Part shown: one piece after another, positions 1 through 6,308 of the stretch
Position numbering within the stretch: position 1 is the stretch's first letter
Layout: each line of letters opens with the position of its first letter
Source: Bacteroidales bacterium
GTDB lineage: Bacteria; Bacteroidota; Bacteroidia; Bacteroidales; Muribaculaceae
DNA: 7,506 nucleotides
Direction of reading: 5' to 3'
Assembly (NCBI GenBank): GCA_014800065.1
Contig: JAAVGX010000023.1
Span: forward strand, 16,013 to 23,518
Position numbers and translations under genes: made by a program
The notes under the pieces: model-generated
What the model was told of the DNA's origin: nothing
The model's database searches: none
Seen by the model: only the letters and a program-made list of their open reading frames with translations

Positions 1-1730
1 TTGATATCATAGGCGCGTGCACTGATTACAGAAGCTTGGTCCTTATCCGGAAGAACATTTTCATAATATTTCATCGCGTATTGTACCGGTATATCATTAT
101 TCTGTATCAAGTACGGTGAGATGATGAAGTTGCCCAAGGCTGAGAGTACGGTAAGACCTTCGACTGTGTAGCCGGTCAGGTTTGCGTTTCGGTATTGTTC
201 GGTGCTGAGGTAGTAACGGGTGTCGTCTTTCCATACTGCTACTGACAGGTCGAGCGGCTTTGTGGAATAAATAGTAGTTTCGGTGTTGTCGCCATTTTCT
301 GTTTCGTCAGGATTGGTTGAGAAGCCTGACGCCTCATAGAGGGTATTGATGAATCCTTTGGCGTTGGATTGGGCGGTTGCAAATTGTTCGCCCAGCGAGT
401 TGGAGCAGTCAAGCACCAGCATGATGGCGGCGGAACTACGCTTATTTTCGATATCGGAGTTCTCGGTTTTGTCGAACTCGGAGTTAATCTGCCAAGTTGA
501 ATTTGAGGTGATGTAAGTCCATTCGTCGGTGAACTCGCTCTTAATGAGGACATTGTTGTCAGTGCGAACTTTCTCGAAAGTGAAAGTGACAAAGATACCA
601 TCGACCTTGCCCTTTACCGATGAGCCCGATTCCGATTTGAGGCCGTGATACTCGATGTTGTCGAGCGACTTTTCCTTGAGGTTGAACTCACCTTCAAGAT
701 AAAGGCCGGAATTTGCAGCATCTTTCACGTTGTCGAATGTGAAGCGCACTTTAGTGCCGTTAGCCAAGCCCGGGATGGTGAGGTTAATGGTCTGAACGTA
801 GTTGCTGGAAGATAGTTTTTCGGCGATTTCCTGGAATTTGGCATTCACTTCCGACATACTTGTAACTTCGGTGGCATTTTCATCGGAAGAAGCGAGTTTG
901 CGTAGGTTATCGCGGAAAGTGGCGATGTCTTTCACGTCGTCGGCCTTGAGACCGATGCTGTAGGCTTCAATGTTTTGTCCGGAGATAGTTTCTTCCTGAA
1001 TACGCTTTTGAATCGCATCGAGGTATTGGTCATTGCTTTCATAAGTACTGTTCATCATGAACGAACCCTGGTCCAGACCATCGGTAAAGGTGACTAATGC
1101 AACGGTTGAAACATCCGATGGCAGGGTGGTTTCCTGCATAATATTGAGTGCCTCGTCCACGGCATAGAACTGGAGGGTACCGTTCTTCATGGTCAATCCA
1201 TCAATGAAGCCATTGAATCCGGAGAGCGAGGCCTCGTTCAATAATAGAACCGGATATTTGTAAAGTTGCTGGTTGAAAGCGTTGAATCCGAGGTAGATGC
1301 CGCTTTCGAGGCCGTTATCGGGTAATGCGGCTGACACAGAGGCCGTATAGCCGCTTTCAACACCTTCAATCACAGCTTTTACGCGGTAGAAGTTAGAACC
1401 TTTGAGCGGATTTTCATCGGTATAACTTGTAGCGGTGAGACCCTTTGCAATCTGAGTGAAGCTCACGTTATCGGGAGAGCGGTACACATCGTATGTAGCG
1501 CCTTCTACGGCACCCCACTTGATGGTGATTGAAGTGGCAGATACAGTGGCATTTACGTTTTCGGGAGCTGAGATGACATCTTGTATTTCGATATAGTCAA
1601 TATCCTCAATGTTGTGCTCCTGAATAATTTCGCCGTCTTTGAAAATGCGGAGAACTTTATCCTGCTTAGCCCAGGCCATCATGGTAACAAGGCACACCAG
1701 GACGAAAATGATTAGTTTATTGGTTTTCAT
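1..1730 (-). CDS. Exported protein with fibronectin III and von Willebrand A-like domains (3' end outside window)
   Basis: An open frame of 576 codons runs from the ATG at 1730 off the window edge with no stop. Residues 1-21 form a signal peptide (Lys-rich start, hydrophobic core, Ala-Trp-Ala cleavage site; no lipobox). Residues 53-134 look like a fibronectin type III domain (APENVNATVSATSITIKW, then DVYRSPD and FYRVKAV). Residues 158-308 resemble a von Willebrand A fold: a VLLL strand, ExSxS at 166-170 where the metal site normally has DxSxS, the strand VALVTFTDGLD at 210-220, and a later strand EAYSIGLK. Residues 313-430 are a beta-rich segment. A second strand, IMLVLDCSNSLG at 436-447, carries a canonical DxSxS. 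The remainder (about 494-576) is not recognised. It starts 5 bp after the upstream small exported-protein gene, so the two are probably one operon. Role inferred: cell-surface or periplasmic binding or adhesion; the substrate is unknown. The start is supported by the signal peptide. Confidence 0.85.
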   Translation of the reverse strand, partial: MKTNKLIIFVLVCLVTMMAWAKQDKVLRIFKDGEIIQEHNIEDIDYIEIQDVISAPENVNATVSATSITIKWGAVEGATYDVYRSPDNVSFTQIAKGLTATSYTDENPLKGSNFYRVKAVIEGVESGYTASVSAALPDNGLESGIYLGFNAFNQQLYKYPVLLLNEASLSGFNGFIDGLTMKNGTLQFYAVDEALNIMQETTLPSDVSTVALVTFTDGLDQGSFMMNSTYESNDQYLDAIQKRIQEETISGQNIEAYSIGLKADDVKDIATFRDNLRKLASSDENATEVTSMSEVNAKFQEIAEKLSSSNYVQTINLTIPGLANGTKVRFTFDNVKDAANSGLYLEGEFNLKEKSLDNIEYHGLKSESGSSVKGKVDGIFVTFTFEKVRTDNNVLIKSEFTDEWTYITSNSTWQINSEFDKTENSDIENKRSSAAIMLVLDCSNSLGEQFATAQSNAKGFINTLYEASGFSTNPDETENGDNTETTIYSTKPLDLSVAVWKDDTRYYLSTEQYRNANLTGYTVEGLTVLSALGNFIISPYLIQNNDIPVQYAMKYYENVLPDKDQASVISARAYDI

Positions 1731-1735
1731 AGGGA

Positions 1736-2236
1736 TTATTTTACAAATTTGATTTTTTGTGTTCCTGTTTCGCCGGTTGCTACTGCAACGTAAACTCCCG
1801 GAGCTAAGGTTGCGAGCGAAACACCCTCACCGCCACGCAGTTGTGTGTGGCATACGAGGACTCCGTTAATATTGAACACTCCCACCGCATAGGTGTTCTC
1901 ATCGGTCGATTCAACCTTAAGTGTTGATGTTTCAGCCTCATAGACCAGCGATAAGTCGGTGGCTGCGACATCGTCAAGCCCGGAGGCCTGGGCCAACCCC
2001 ACTTCGAGGTGGTGATAGGCTGAATAGAGCAGTTCTACATTGTCGCTTGGGTCTTTGGAGTTGCTCACCGTCATGGAGTTCTCCCCGAATGTTATGCGGT
2101 TGTACCGTGTCAGGTCCAACGCATATTCCTTTCCGGCCGCCCCGGAGAAGATGAGGCAGGGAGTTCCATCTTCGGCTGCGATACTCGTTGCAGACCCGAT
2201 GCAACAAAGAAGTGCTACTAAAAGCTTTCTTTGCAT
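1736..2236 (-). CDS. Small exported protein with T9SS type A-like C-terminal sorting domain
   Basis: A complete 166-residue frame. Residues 1-20 are a signal peptide (MQRK, a Leu/Ala/Cys core, cleavage near Ser-Ile-Ala); the cysteines at 11-12 do not fit a lipobox. Residues 35-80 contain the ITFGENSMTV type of strand repeat often seen in Bacteroidales surface proteins. Residues 95-166 resemble the short beta-sandwich tail of type IX secretion cargo: VFNINGVLV, then LATLAPGVYVAVA, ending in QKIKFVK. In that family the tail directs outer-membrane passage and anchoring. Here the tail is nearly half of the protein and little passenger is left, so it could instead be a free-standing beta-domain or an accessory to the large exported protein 5 bp downstream. 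The ATG at 2236 is chosen because it begins the signal peptide. The gene follows a probable terminator-bearing leader at 2287-2386, so its expression may depend on read-through. No specific function can be given. Confidence 0.8.
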   Translation of the reverse strand: MQRKLLVALLCCIGSATSIAAEDGTPCLIFSGAAGKEYALDLTRYNRITFGENSMTVSNSKDPSDNVELLYSAYHHLEVGLAQASGLDDVAATDLSLVYEAETSTLKVESTDENTYAVGVFNINGVLVCHTQLRGGEGVSLATLAPGVYVAVATGETGTQKIKFVK

Positions 2237-2286
2237 AGATTAGGAAATGTGTGTCCACTATAGGCGCTCCTGAGTCGTGGGATGGG

Positions 2287-2386
2287 TAAAAATAAAAAGC
2301 GTGAGTGCCTGTATCTTTTGCCCGTCCTGCAGTGGAGGCTCTGGTAAGCCCATCTCAGTAGAACGGACAACACAGAAGCCTCACGC
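2287..2386 (-). terminator. Long rod-shaped hairpin followed by a T-tract
   Basis: On the minus strand GCGTGAG (2386-2380) pairs with CTCACGC (2305-2299). Inside, CTGT/ACAG (2375-2372 with 2312-2309), GTCC/GGAC (2368-2365 with 2327-2324) and a tip stem GGCT/AGCC (2350-2347 with 2340-2337, 6-nt loop) fall in register. TTTTTATTTTT (2298-2288) follows at once, as at an intrinsic terminator. The stem is long and interrupted, so it may be a folded RNA domain that also ends the transcript. It lies 50 bp before the start of the small exported-protein gene. Confidence 0.55.
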
Positions 2387-2597
2387 AGAATATGTAAACA
2401 CACCGACAAGCGGCGCTCTCGCGCTACCGTCGGAATAATATATACATATCCAAAGGCATCTATCGTTGTCTCATCCTTGACTGAGATTGAAATTTACCAG
2501 ATTTCCACTGCCAAGTCAGAGCGTCGGATAAACGCTTCAATAAAATGTCTGCAACCCGCCCACTTACCCTAACCGGGCTTCTGCTAACGGTTTGCAG
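2287..2597 (-). ncRNA. Putative structured RNA or regulatory leader, unassigned family
   Basis: This is the central part of a 473-bp gap (2237-2709) in which I find no convincing gene. Between a good promoter (2600-2630) and a T-tract (2287-2298) the minus strand can form a series of local stems: CTGCAA/TTGCAG (2592-2597 with 2549-2554) enclosing GCCC/GGGC (2575-2578 with 2558-2561); a 5-bp AGCGT/ACGCT hairpin (2520-2536); a two-part hairpin of CCGAC/GTCGG and AGCG/CGCT (2403-2433); and an 88-nt rod closed by GCGTGAG/CTCACGC (2299-2386). The expected transcript is about 310 nt. It could be a free small RNA, or the 5' leader of the two exported-protein genes with an attenuator 50 nt before the first start. 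I compared it from memory with RNase P RNA, tmRNA, SRP RNA and the cobalamin, TPP and FMN riboswitches and saw none of their conserved cores. A 6S-like rod cannot be excluded. Structures were drawn by eye, with no energy calculation. Confidence 0.5.
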
Positions 2598-2599
2598 CA

Positions 2600-2630
2600 C
2601 AAAAATATGAAAAATTTATTAGTCGTGCAA
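2600..2630 (-). promoter_or_regulatory. Bacteroidetes-type promoter (-33/-7)
   Basis: The minus strand has TTG at 2630-2628, a 20-bp spacer, then TATTTTTG at 2607-2600, which fits the TAnnTTTG -7 consensus of this phylum exactly. The start point would be near 2594-2598, right at the first RNA stem (CTGCAA). It lies 80-110 bp beyond the stop of the DUF6377 gene and would drive the structured region and, on read-through, the two exported-protein genes. Confidence 0.6.
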
Positions 2631-2636
2631 GAGCGG

Positions 2637-2660
2637 TGATGAAAAAGTGATTTTTCATCA
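2637..2660. repeat. Perfect 10-bp inverted repeat, 4-nt loop
   Basis: tgatgaaaaa (2637-2646), gtga, then tttttcatca (2651-2660). It begins 7 bp upstream of the -33 element. It may be an operator for the promoter at 2600-2630, or an A/T-rich hairpin at the 3' end of the DUF6377 mRNA. No T-tract follows on the minus strand, so it is not a standard intrinsic terminator. Confidence 0.65.
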
Positions 2661-2685
2661 ATTTAGATTCTCCGATTTAGATTCT
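2661..2685. repeat. Tandem 11-bp direct repeat, 14-bp period
   Basis: atttagattct occurs at 2661-2671 and again, identical, at 2675-2685, with ccg between. It abuts the inverted repeat at 2637-2660 and sits roughly 65-90 bp upstream of the inferred start point. That is a usual place for activator half-sites. No protein is known to bind it from sequence alone. Confidence 0.65.
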
Positions 2686-2709
2686 ACACCGGTACTTACC
2701 TATAAAAAA

Positions 2710-4254
2710 TTACAGGCCGGAGGGGATTTGCATTATGGTGTCTTCGAAGGTTTCTTTGTCGATTGCCCGGGCTTTGAGGCGGTTGCGGTAGGCATAGATG
2801 GTGTTGAGGGAGTAGTTGAGCATCTGGGCAATGCGTGAGCTTTCGGTGATACCGAGCCGCATGAAGGCCAGTATTCGCAGGTCGGTGTTGAGTTGCTCGT
2901 CGTCGCGCAGTTCGATTTGACTGTCGGGGCGCAGCAGTGCGTTGACCTGCGCCACGAAGTCGGGGTAGATGTGGAGGAACATGTTATCGAACACGCTGAA
3001 GAAGTCGGCACTTTGTTCTTCGACAAATTTTCCCGATTTGGTGAGTCGGTATAGCTCGTCGGCTTGTCCGGCGGCGAGTTTGCGGTTGGCGATTTTGCAG
3101 AACTGGTTGAGCTTGTCCATGTATATGGAGCTCAGTTCCAGGAATCGGCTGATGTACACTTCCCGGGCTTCGGATTCGAGGCGTAGTCTTGATTGGAGCT
3201 GACGCATGTGCACCATCCGTCGGAGCAGAGCGATTGTGAGTCCTACCAGAATCAGCGTCATGATTACGAACACGGCCAATGCGATGTAGGTTGCGGTCTG
3301 TATTCGCTCCATCTGGTGCATATATGTTTCCTCAATCAGCGGGAGGGAGGTGGCGGAGTCGATCATTCGAACCGGAGCACCACATTCCACGGCATTGCGC
3401 AGGGCCGTGGAGAGGTAGCGGTAGGCTCTGCGGTTATCGCCCAAGAGTTCCATGCGGGCGCCTAATTCCTGAAGCGACAGCACTTCGCGGGTGGCCGAGC
3501 GGACATCGGCATCGGCGGAAACGGCCAGATAGTAGATGTAGTCGTCCGAATCGGGGTCGCCCTTGGTGAGTTCGGCCAGATGGTGGGCTGTTTTGGCGCG
3601 GATGCTGAGATCGTGGGTCTGGTCCAGAATTTCCTCGAACAGAACCTTAGCCATAGGTTGCCGACCCGTAGAGGCGTAGTATTCAGCTAAATTGTACTTG
3701 TGCCAGGGATCGTCCTCATCCATCGCCGCGAGATTGCGCTTTTGGAATTGCAAGCTCCGGTGCATATGGTCGGCATGCCGGCGGGGACTTCGGATGTAGA
3801 AGTCGGCGGTGTAGCGGTGCATCTGACGTCCGGCTTCGAGGTAGGAGGTGAGGTCATCGCCGGAAATTGTGGTTGAATCCACCATTTGGTAGAGTCGTTC
3901 TGCATCCTCGAATATGCCGGTCAGGGGCAGCAGCGCTGCGGTTTTCCAATAATAACGAGGTAGCCGGTCGGGCCCGGCATGGTTCATCCCGATGGTAAGG
4001 TAGTGCAGGGCAGAGTCGTTTTCGAATCCGCGGTAGAGGTTTACGATGTTCAGAAGCAGCTCGGGGTCAGGATTATCGATGTCGAGTTCGCTCACCAGAG
4101 AGTCAATTTTGGCCTGACGTGCAGCAATGAAAGCGCCACGGGAATTCAGGCTTTTGTCGAGCGTCGAGAGGGCCTCGGCCGTGCGTTTGCTTACCCCTGC
4201 GGGGAGGAGCAGCCCCGGAAGTGCGAAAATGAGGATGAGGATTAATTTTCTCAT
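2710..4254 (-). CDS. DUF6377-family membrane regulator
   Basis: A 514-residue protein. Residues 1-20 are a signal peptide or N-terminal membrane anchor. Residues 22-315 are helical and resemble TPR-like repeats (for example YNLAEYYASTGRQPMAKVLF at 187-206) and should face the periplasm. Residues 322-345 are a transmembrane helix followed by LLRRMVHMRQ, so the rest is cytoplasmic. Residues 350-400 look coiled, and 455-498 (ILAFMRLGITESSRIAQMLN, then NTIYAYRNRLK) look like a helix-turn-helix. This order matches the Bacteroidales DUF6377 family as I remember it. Such proteins are plausible one-component signal transducers that sense in the periplasm and act on DNA or RNA polymerase, but the ligand is not known. 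It follows mutL by 43 bp, with no clear promoter in the gap, so it is probably co-transcribed. Its start is next to the arm of an inverted repeat (4254-4306). The gene just downstream, beyond the non-coding region, is a candidate target; that is inferred from position only. Confidence 0.85.
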   Translation of the reverse strand: MRKLILILIFALPGLLLPAGVSKRTAEALSTLDKSLNSRGAFIAARQAKIDSLVSELDIDNPDPELLLNIVNLYRGFENDSALHYLTIGMNHAGPDRLPRYYWKTAALLPLTGIFEDAERLYQMVDSTTISGDDLTSYLEAGRQMHRYTADFYIRSPRRHADHMHRSLQFQKRNLAAMDEDDPWHKYNLAEYYASTGRQPMAKVLFEEILDQTHDLSIRAKTAHHLAELTKGDPDSDDYIYYLAVSADADVRSATREVLSLQELGARMELLGDNRRAYRYLSTALRNAVECGAPVRMIDSATSLPLIEETYMHQMERIQTATYIALAVFVIMTLILVGLTIALLRRMVHMRQLQSRLRLESEAREVYISRFLELSSIYMDKLNQFCKIANRKLAAGQADELYRLTKSGKFVEEQSADFFSVFDNMFLHIYPDFVAQVNALLRPDSQIELRDDEQLNTDLRILAFMRLGITESSRIAQMLNYSLNTIYAYRNRLKARAIDKETFEDTIMQIPSGL

Positions 4255-4306
4255 TTAAGTTGCTCTTATAAATTAGTTTAAATTGAATTTTTAAGAGCTA
4301 CTTAAA
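4254..4306 (-). other. Intercistronic inverted repeat joining the mutL stop and the DUF6377 start
   Basis: TTTAAGTAGCTCTTA (4306-4292) and TAAGAGCAACTTAAA (4268-4254) are 15-nt arms that pair except for one central A/A. The 23-nt loop can add a short AAATT/AATTT stem. The upstream arm contains the mutL TAG stop, and the downstream arm ends on the first base of the DUF6377 ATG. In mRNA this would cover the ribosome-binding region of the second gene until a ribosome finishing mutL opened it. No T-tract follows, so it is not a terminator. Confidence 0.6.
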
Positions 4307-6199
4307 GAAATTAGCGATGTCGGCGCTGCGCAGAGTTGTGATGATGGTGAGCCCGTCGGGGGTGAAAGCCGGGTCGGACGAGCGGAACAGGTCGGCCACC
4401 AGGGCATCCATTTCCGCCTGGCTCAGAGCGCGTCCGCTGCGGATTGCGGCGCTGCGAGCCATCGAAAGCGCCACCGGGCGGCTGTAGACTTCGGCATCGG
4501 TGGAGTTGAGCTCCTCCAGTTCGTCGAGGATTTTGCGGAGTACTTCGTGAGGATTGGCATTTCCCAGTAATCCCGGAGCGGCAGTGAGTTGCCATTCGTC
4601 ACCCCCCGCATTTGCCACTTCGAAGCCCAGTTGCCTGAGAAGTTCCACGCGCTCGGGCATTGTGGCGATTTCAGAGGCCGTGAGTTCGATGGATTCGGGG
4701 AAGAATAATTGCTGGGCGGCCACTTCGCCTCGCGTAATTTCATTGAAGAAGCGGTCGAAGAGCACGCGCACATGTGCCCTGTGCTGTGATATTATCATAA
4801 GTCCTGCCGGAGAAGAACCTACGATATATTCGCCGTGGAGCTGAATGTAAGCTCCGGCCGATGAGACGGATACAACGGATTCGGGTGTGGTTTGAGGTTT
4901 GGCGCCGTTGCCGGATGAGGGGCGCAGGAGTTCCTGATCAAGGTCGAGCGTGGCGGCTGAGGGGTCGGGGGCTTCCTGAGCTTGCGAACGGTCGCGCGTG
5001 AAGCTGTCGAAAAGCTGGTCCCAATCGCGCACAGGGGCTGCCGGGCGGTATCCGCTGAAGCCGCCGGACCCGGTGTTGCCGGAGGAGGGTCGGAAGGGGT
5101 TGAATTCTGCCGAGCCTCCCGTTTCGGGCATCGCAGCAGTATTGTCCGGTTGGAAAAGCGGTATCTCCGTGGCATCTTCCGAGTCGAAATCGAGAGCGCC
5201 GGCGGCCTGGGTTTTGCCTAAAGTTTCGCGCACGGCGGCGGCCAATATCTGCCATATGGCCTGCTCGTTTTCAAACTTTATCTCGTGTTTCTGAGGGTGG
5301 ATATTAACATCGATGGAGGCCGGATCCACATCAAAACTGATGAAGTAGGAGGGCTGAGAATCGGCGGGTATAAGATTCTCGTAGCTTTTGAGGATGGCCT
5401 TGTGGAATAGCGGATGGCGCATGTGGCGGCCGTTGACAAACAGATACTGCTGAGCGCCGCGTTTCTTGGCATAGCGTGGCATGCCGATAAAACCGGAGAT
5501 TTTTACGAGCGACGTTTCGGTGCCGATGCTTGAAATTTGGCCTTCGAGGTTTTTGCCGAAGAGGTCGCAGATTCGCTGCTTGAGGCTTCCGGCCGGGAAC
5601 TGGTGCATGGTCACGTCGTTGTGAATGAGCGTGAAGTCGATGTTGGTGTTGACCAGTGCGAGGCGTTCGAACTCACGCAGGATATGCCCTAATTCGATGG
5701 AGTCCTTTTTGAGGAAACGTCTGCGTCCCGGCAGGGCATAGAAAATGTTTTTCACCATCAGATTGGTTCCGGAAGCACATGCACAGGGCTCCTGACCGTC
5801 GAACTGACTTTGAGAAATCATCAGGCAAGTGCCCACAGTGTCGTCGTGTCGCTTGGTGCGGAGCTCAATTTGAGCCACGGCGGCAATGGAAGGCAGAGCC
5901 TCACCGCGGAAGCCCATGGTGTGGAGGGAGAAGAGGTCGTCGGCGCTGGAGATTTTGCTGGTGGCATGGCGTTCGAATGCCATTCGGGCATCCTTGGGGC
6001 TCATTCCGCACCCATCGTCGATTACCTGAATGAGCGTACGCCCACCATCTTTAATGTTGATGGTGATGTGGCGAGCGCCCGCATCAACGGCATTTTCAAC
6101 CAATTCTTTGATTACTGAGGCCGGACGCTGAATTACCTCGCCGGCCGCTATCTGGTTGGCCACCGAGTCGGGTAAAAGTCGGATTACATCGCTATTCAT
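4298..6199 (-). CDS. mutL: DNA mismatch repair protein MutL
   Basis: MutL couples mismatch recognition by MutS to strand removal in methyl-independent repair. The protein has 633 residues, a normal length. The N-terminal GHKL ATPase is intact: KELVENAVDAGA at 31-42 (E32 matches E. coli E29, N36 the Mg ligand), DDGCGM at 61-66, RHATSKI at 77-83 and GFRGEALPSI at 96-105. The transducer domain includes QYLFVNGRHMRHP (251-263) and DVNIHPQKHEIKF (297-309). A Gly/Pro/Ser-rich linker covers about 335-445, and the dimerisation domain follows. QQLFFP (496-501) resembles the sliding-clamp motif. The endonuclease motif DQHAxxExxxxE is altered to SQHRAHVRVLFD (471-482), and the CPHGRP-like metal motif is TPDGLT (613-618), so nicking activity is doubtful. 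The start at 6199 fits the family start (LLPDSVANQIAAGEV close behind). It has its own promoter, and the DUF6377 gene follows 43 bp later. Confidence 0.97.
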   Translation of the reverse strand: MNSDVIRLLPDSVANQIAAGEVIQRPASVIKELVENAVDAGARHITINIKDGGRTLIQVIDDGCGMSPKDARMAFERHATSKISSADDLFSLHTMGFRGEALPSIAAVAQIELRTKRHDDTVGTCLMISQSQFDGQEPCACASGTNLMVKNIFYALPGRRRFLKKDSIELGHILREFERLALVNTNIDFTLIHNDVTMHQFPAGSLKQRICDLFGKNLEGQISSIGTETSLVKISGFIGMPRYAKKRGAQQYLFVNGRHMRHPLFHKAILKSYENLIPADSQPSYFISFDVDPASIDVNIHPQKHEIKFENEQAIWQILAAAVRETLGKTQAAGALDFDSEDATEIPLFQPDNTAAMPETGGSAEFNPFRPSSGNTGSGGFSGYRPAAPVRDWDQLFDSFTRDRSQAQEAPDPSAATLDLDQELLRPSSGNGAKPQTTPESVVSVSSAGAYIQLHGEYIVGSSPAGLMIISQHRAHVRVLFDRFFNEITRGEVAAQQLFFPESIELTASEIATMPERVELLRQLGFEVANAGGDEWQLTAAPGLLGNANPHEVLRKILDELEELNSTDAEVYSRPVALSMARSAAIRSGRALSQAEMDALVADLFRSSDPAFTPDGLTIITTLRSADIANFFK

Positions 6200-6203
6200 A
6201 TTC

Positions 6204-6235
6204 CAAAATTACGAATTTTATGTCGGTGGTACAAA
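6204..6235 (-). promoter_or_regulatory. mutL promoter (-33 TTTG / -7 TAATTTTG)
   Basis: TTTG at 6235-6232, a 20-bp spacer and TAATTTTG at 6211-6204 match the Bacteroidetes vegetative consensus. The start point would fall at about 6198-6202, on or next to the mutL ATG at 6199, which leaves essentially no leader. A weaker alternative is TATTTG at about 6237-6232 with an upstream TTG, which would give a leader of roughly 30 nt. Confidence 0.55.
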
Positions 6236-6253
6236 TAAACATATCAACAACTT

Positions 6254-6268
6254 GCCAACAGTGTTGGC
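6254..6268. promoter_or_regulatory. 15-bp palindrome, possible operator
   Basis: gccaaca (6254-6260), one central base, tgttggc (6262-6268): perfect 7-bp arms. It lies between the rpoD terminator and the mutL -33 box, about 20 bp upstream of that box. It could bind a dimeric regulator or be chance; no regulator can be named. Confidence 0.4.
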
Positions 6269-6281
6269 TCGAAAAATAACT

Positions 6282-6305
6282 AAAAAAACGCCCTTTGGGG
6301 CGTTT
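6282..6305 (-). terminator. Intrinsic terminator of rpoD
   Basis: On the minus strand AAACGCCC (6305-6298), a CAAA loop and GGGCGTTT (6293-6286) form an 8-bp stem running into seven Ts (6288-6282). It starts 3 bp after the rpoD stop and separates rpoD from mutL. The plus-strand side has only a weak T run, so it acts mainly in one direction. Confidence 0.9.
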
Positions 6306-6308
6306 CAT

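Noticed and set aside
239..601. 120-residue minus-strand frame, Ser/Thr/Pro-rich
   Set aside because: Shadow of the large exported-protein gene, whose own frame stays open across the whole region and carries domains.
1974..2258. 94-residue minus-strand frame overlapping the small exported-protein gene
   Set aside because: Out of frame with a gene that has a clear signal peptide and sorting-like tail; Arg-rich with no recognisable motif.
2218..2409. 63-residue minus-strand frame across the rod hairpin
   Set aside because: It reads straight through the hairpin and T-tract, overlaps the start of the next gene, is Arg/Leu/Ser-rich with no domain or signal, and its composition follows the palindromic DNA. 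More likely a by-product of the RNA structure.
2299..2597. Cobalamin, TPP or FMN riboswitch, RNase P RNA, tmRNA or SRP RNA
   Set aside because: A CTGAGA string (TPP-like) and several stems prompted the check, but none of the conserved cores of these families could be found on either strand.
4255..4297. Promoter for the DUF6377 gene in the gap after mutL
   Set aside because: Only a poor TAATTTAT-like box and no matching -33 element; the A/T content is explained by the inverted repeat.
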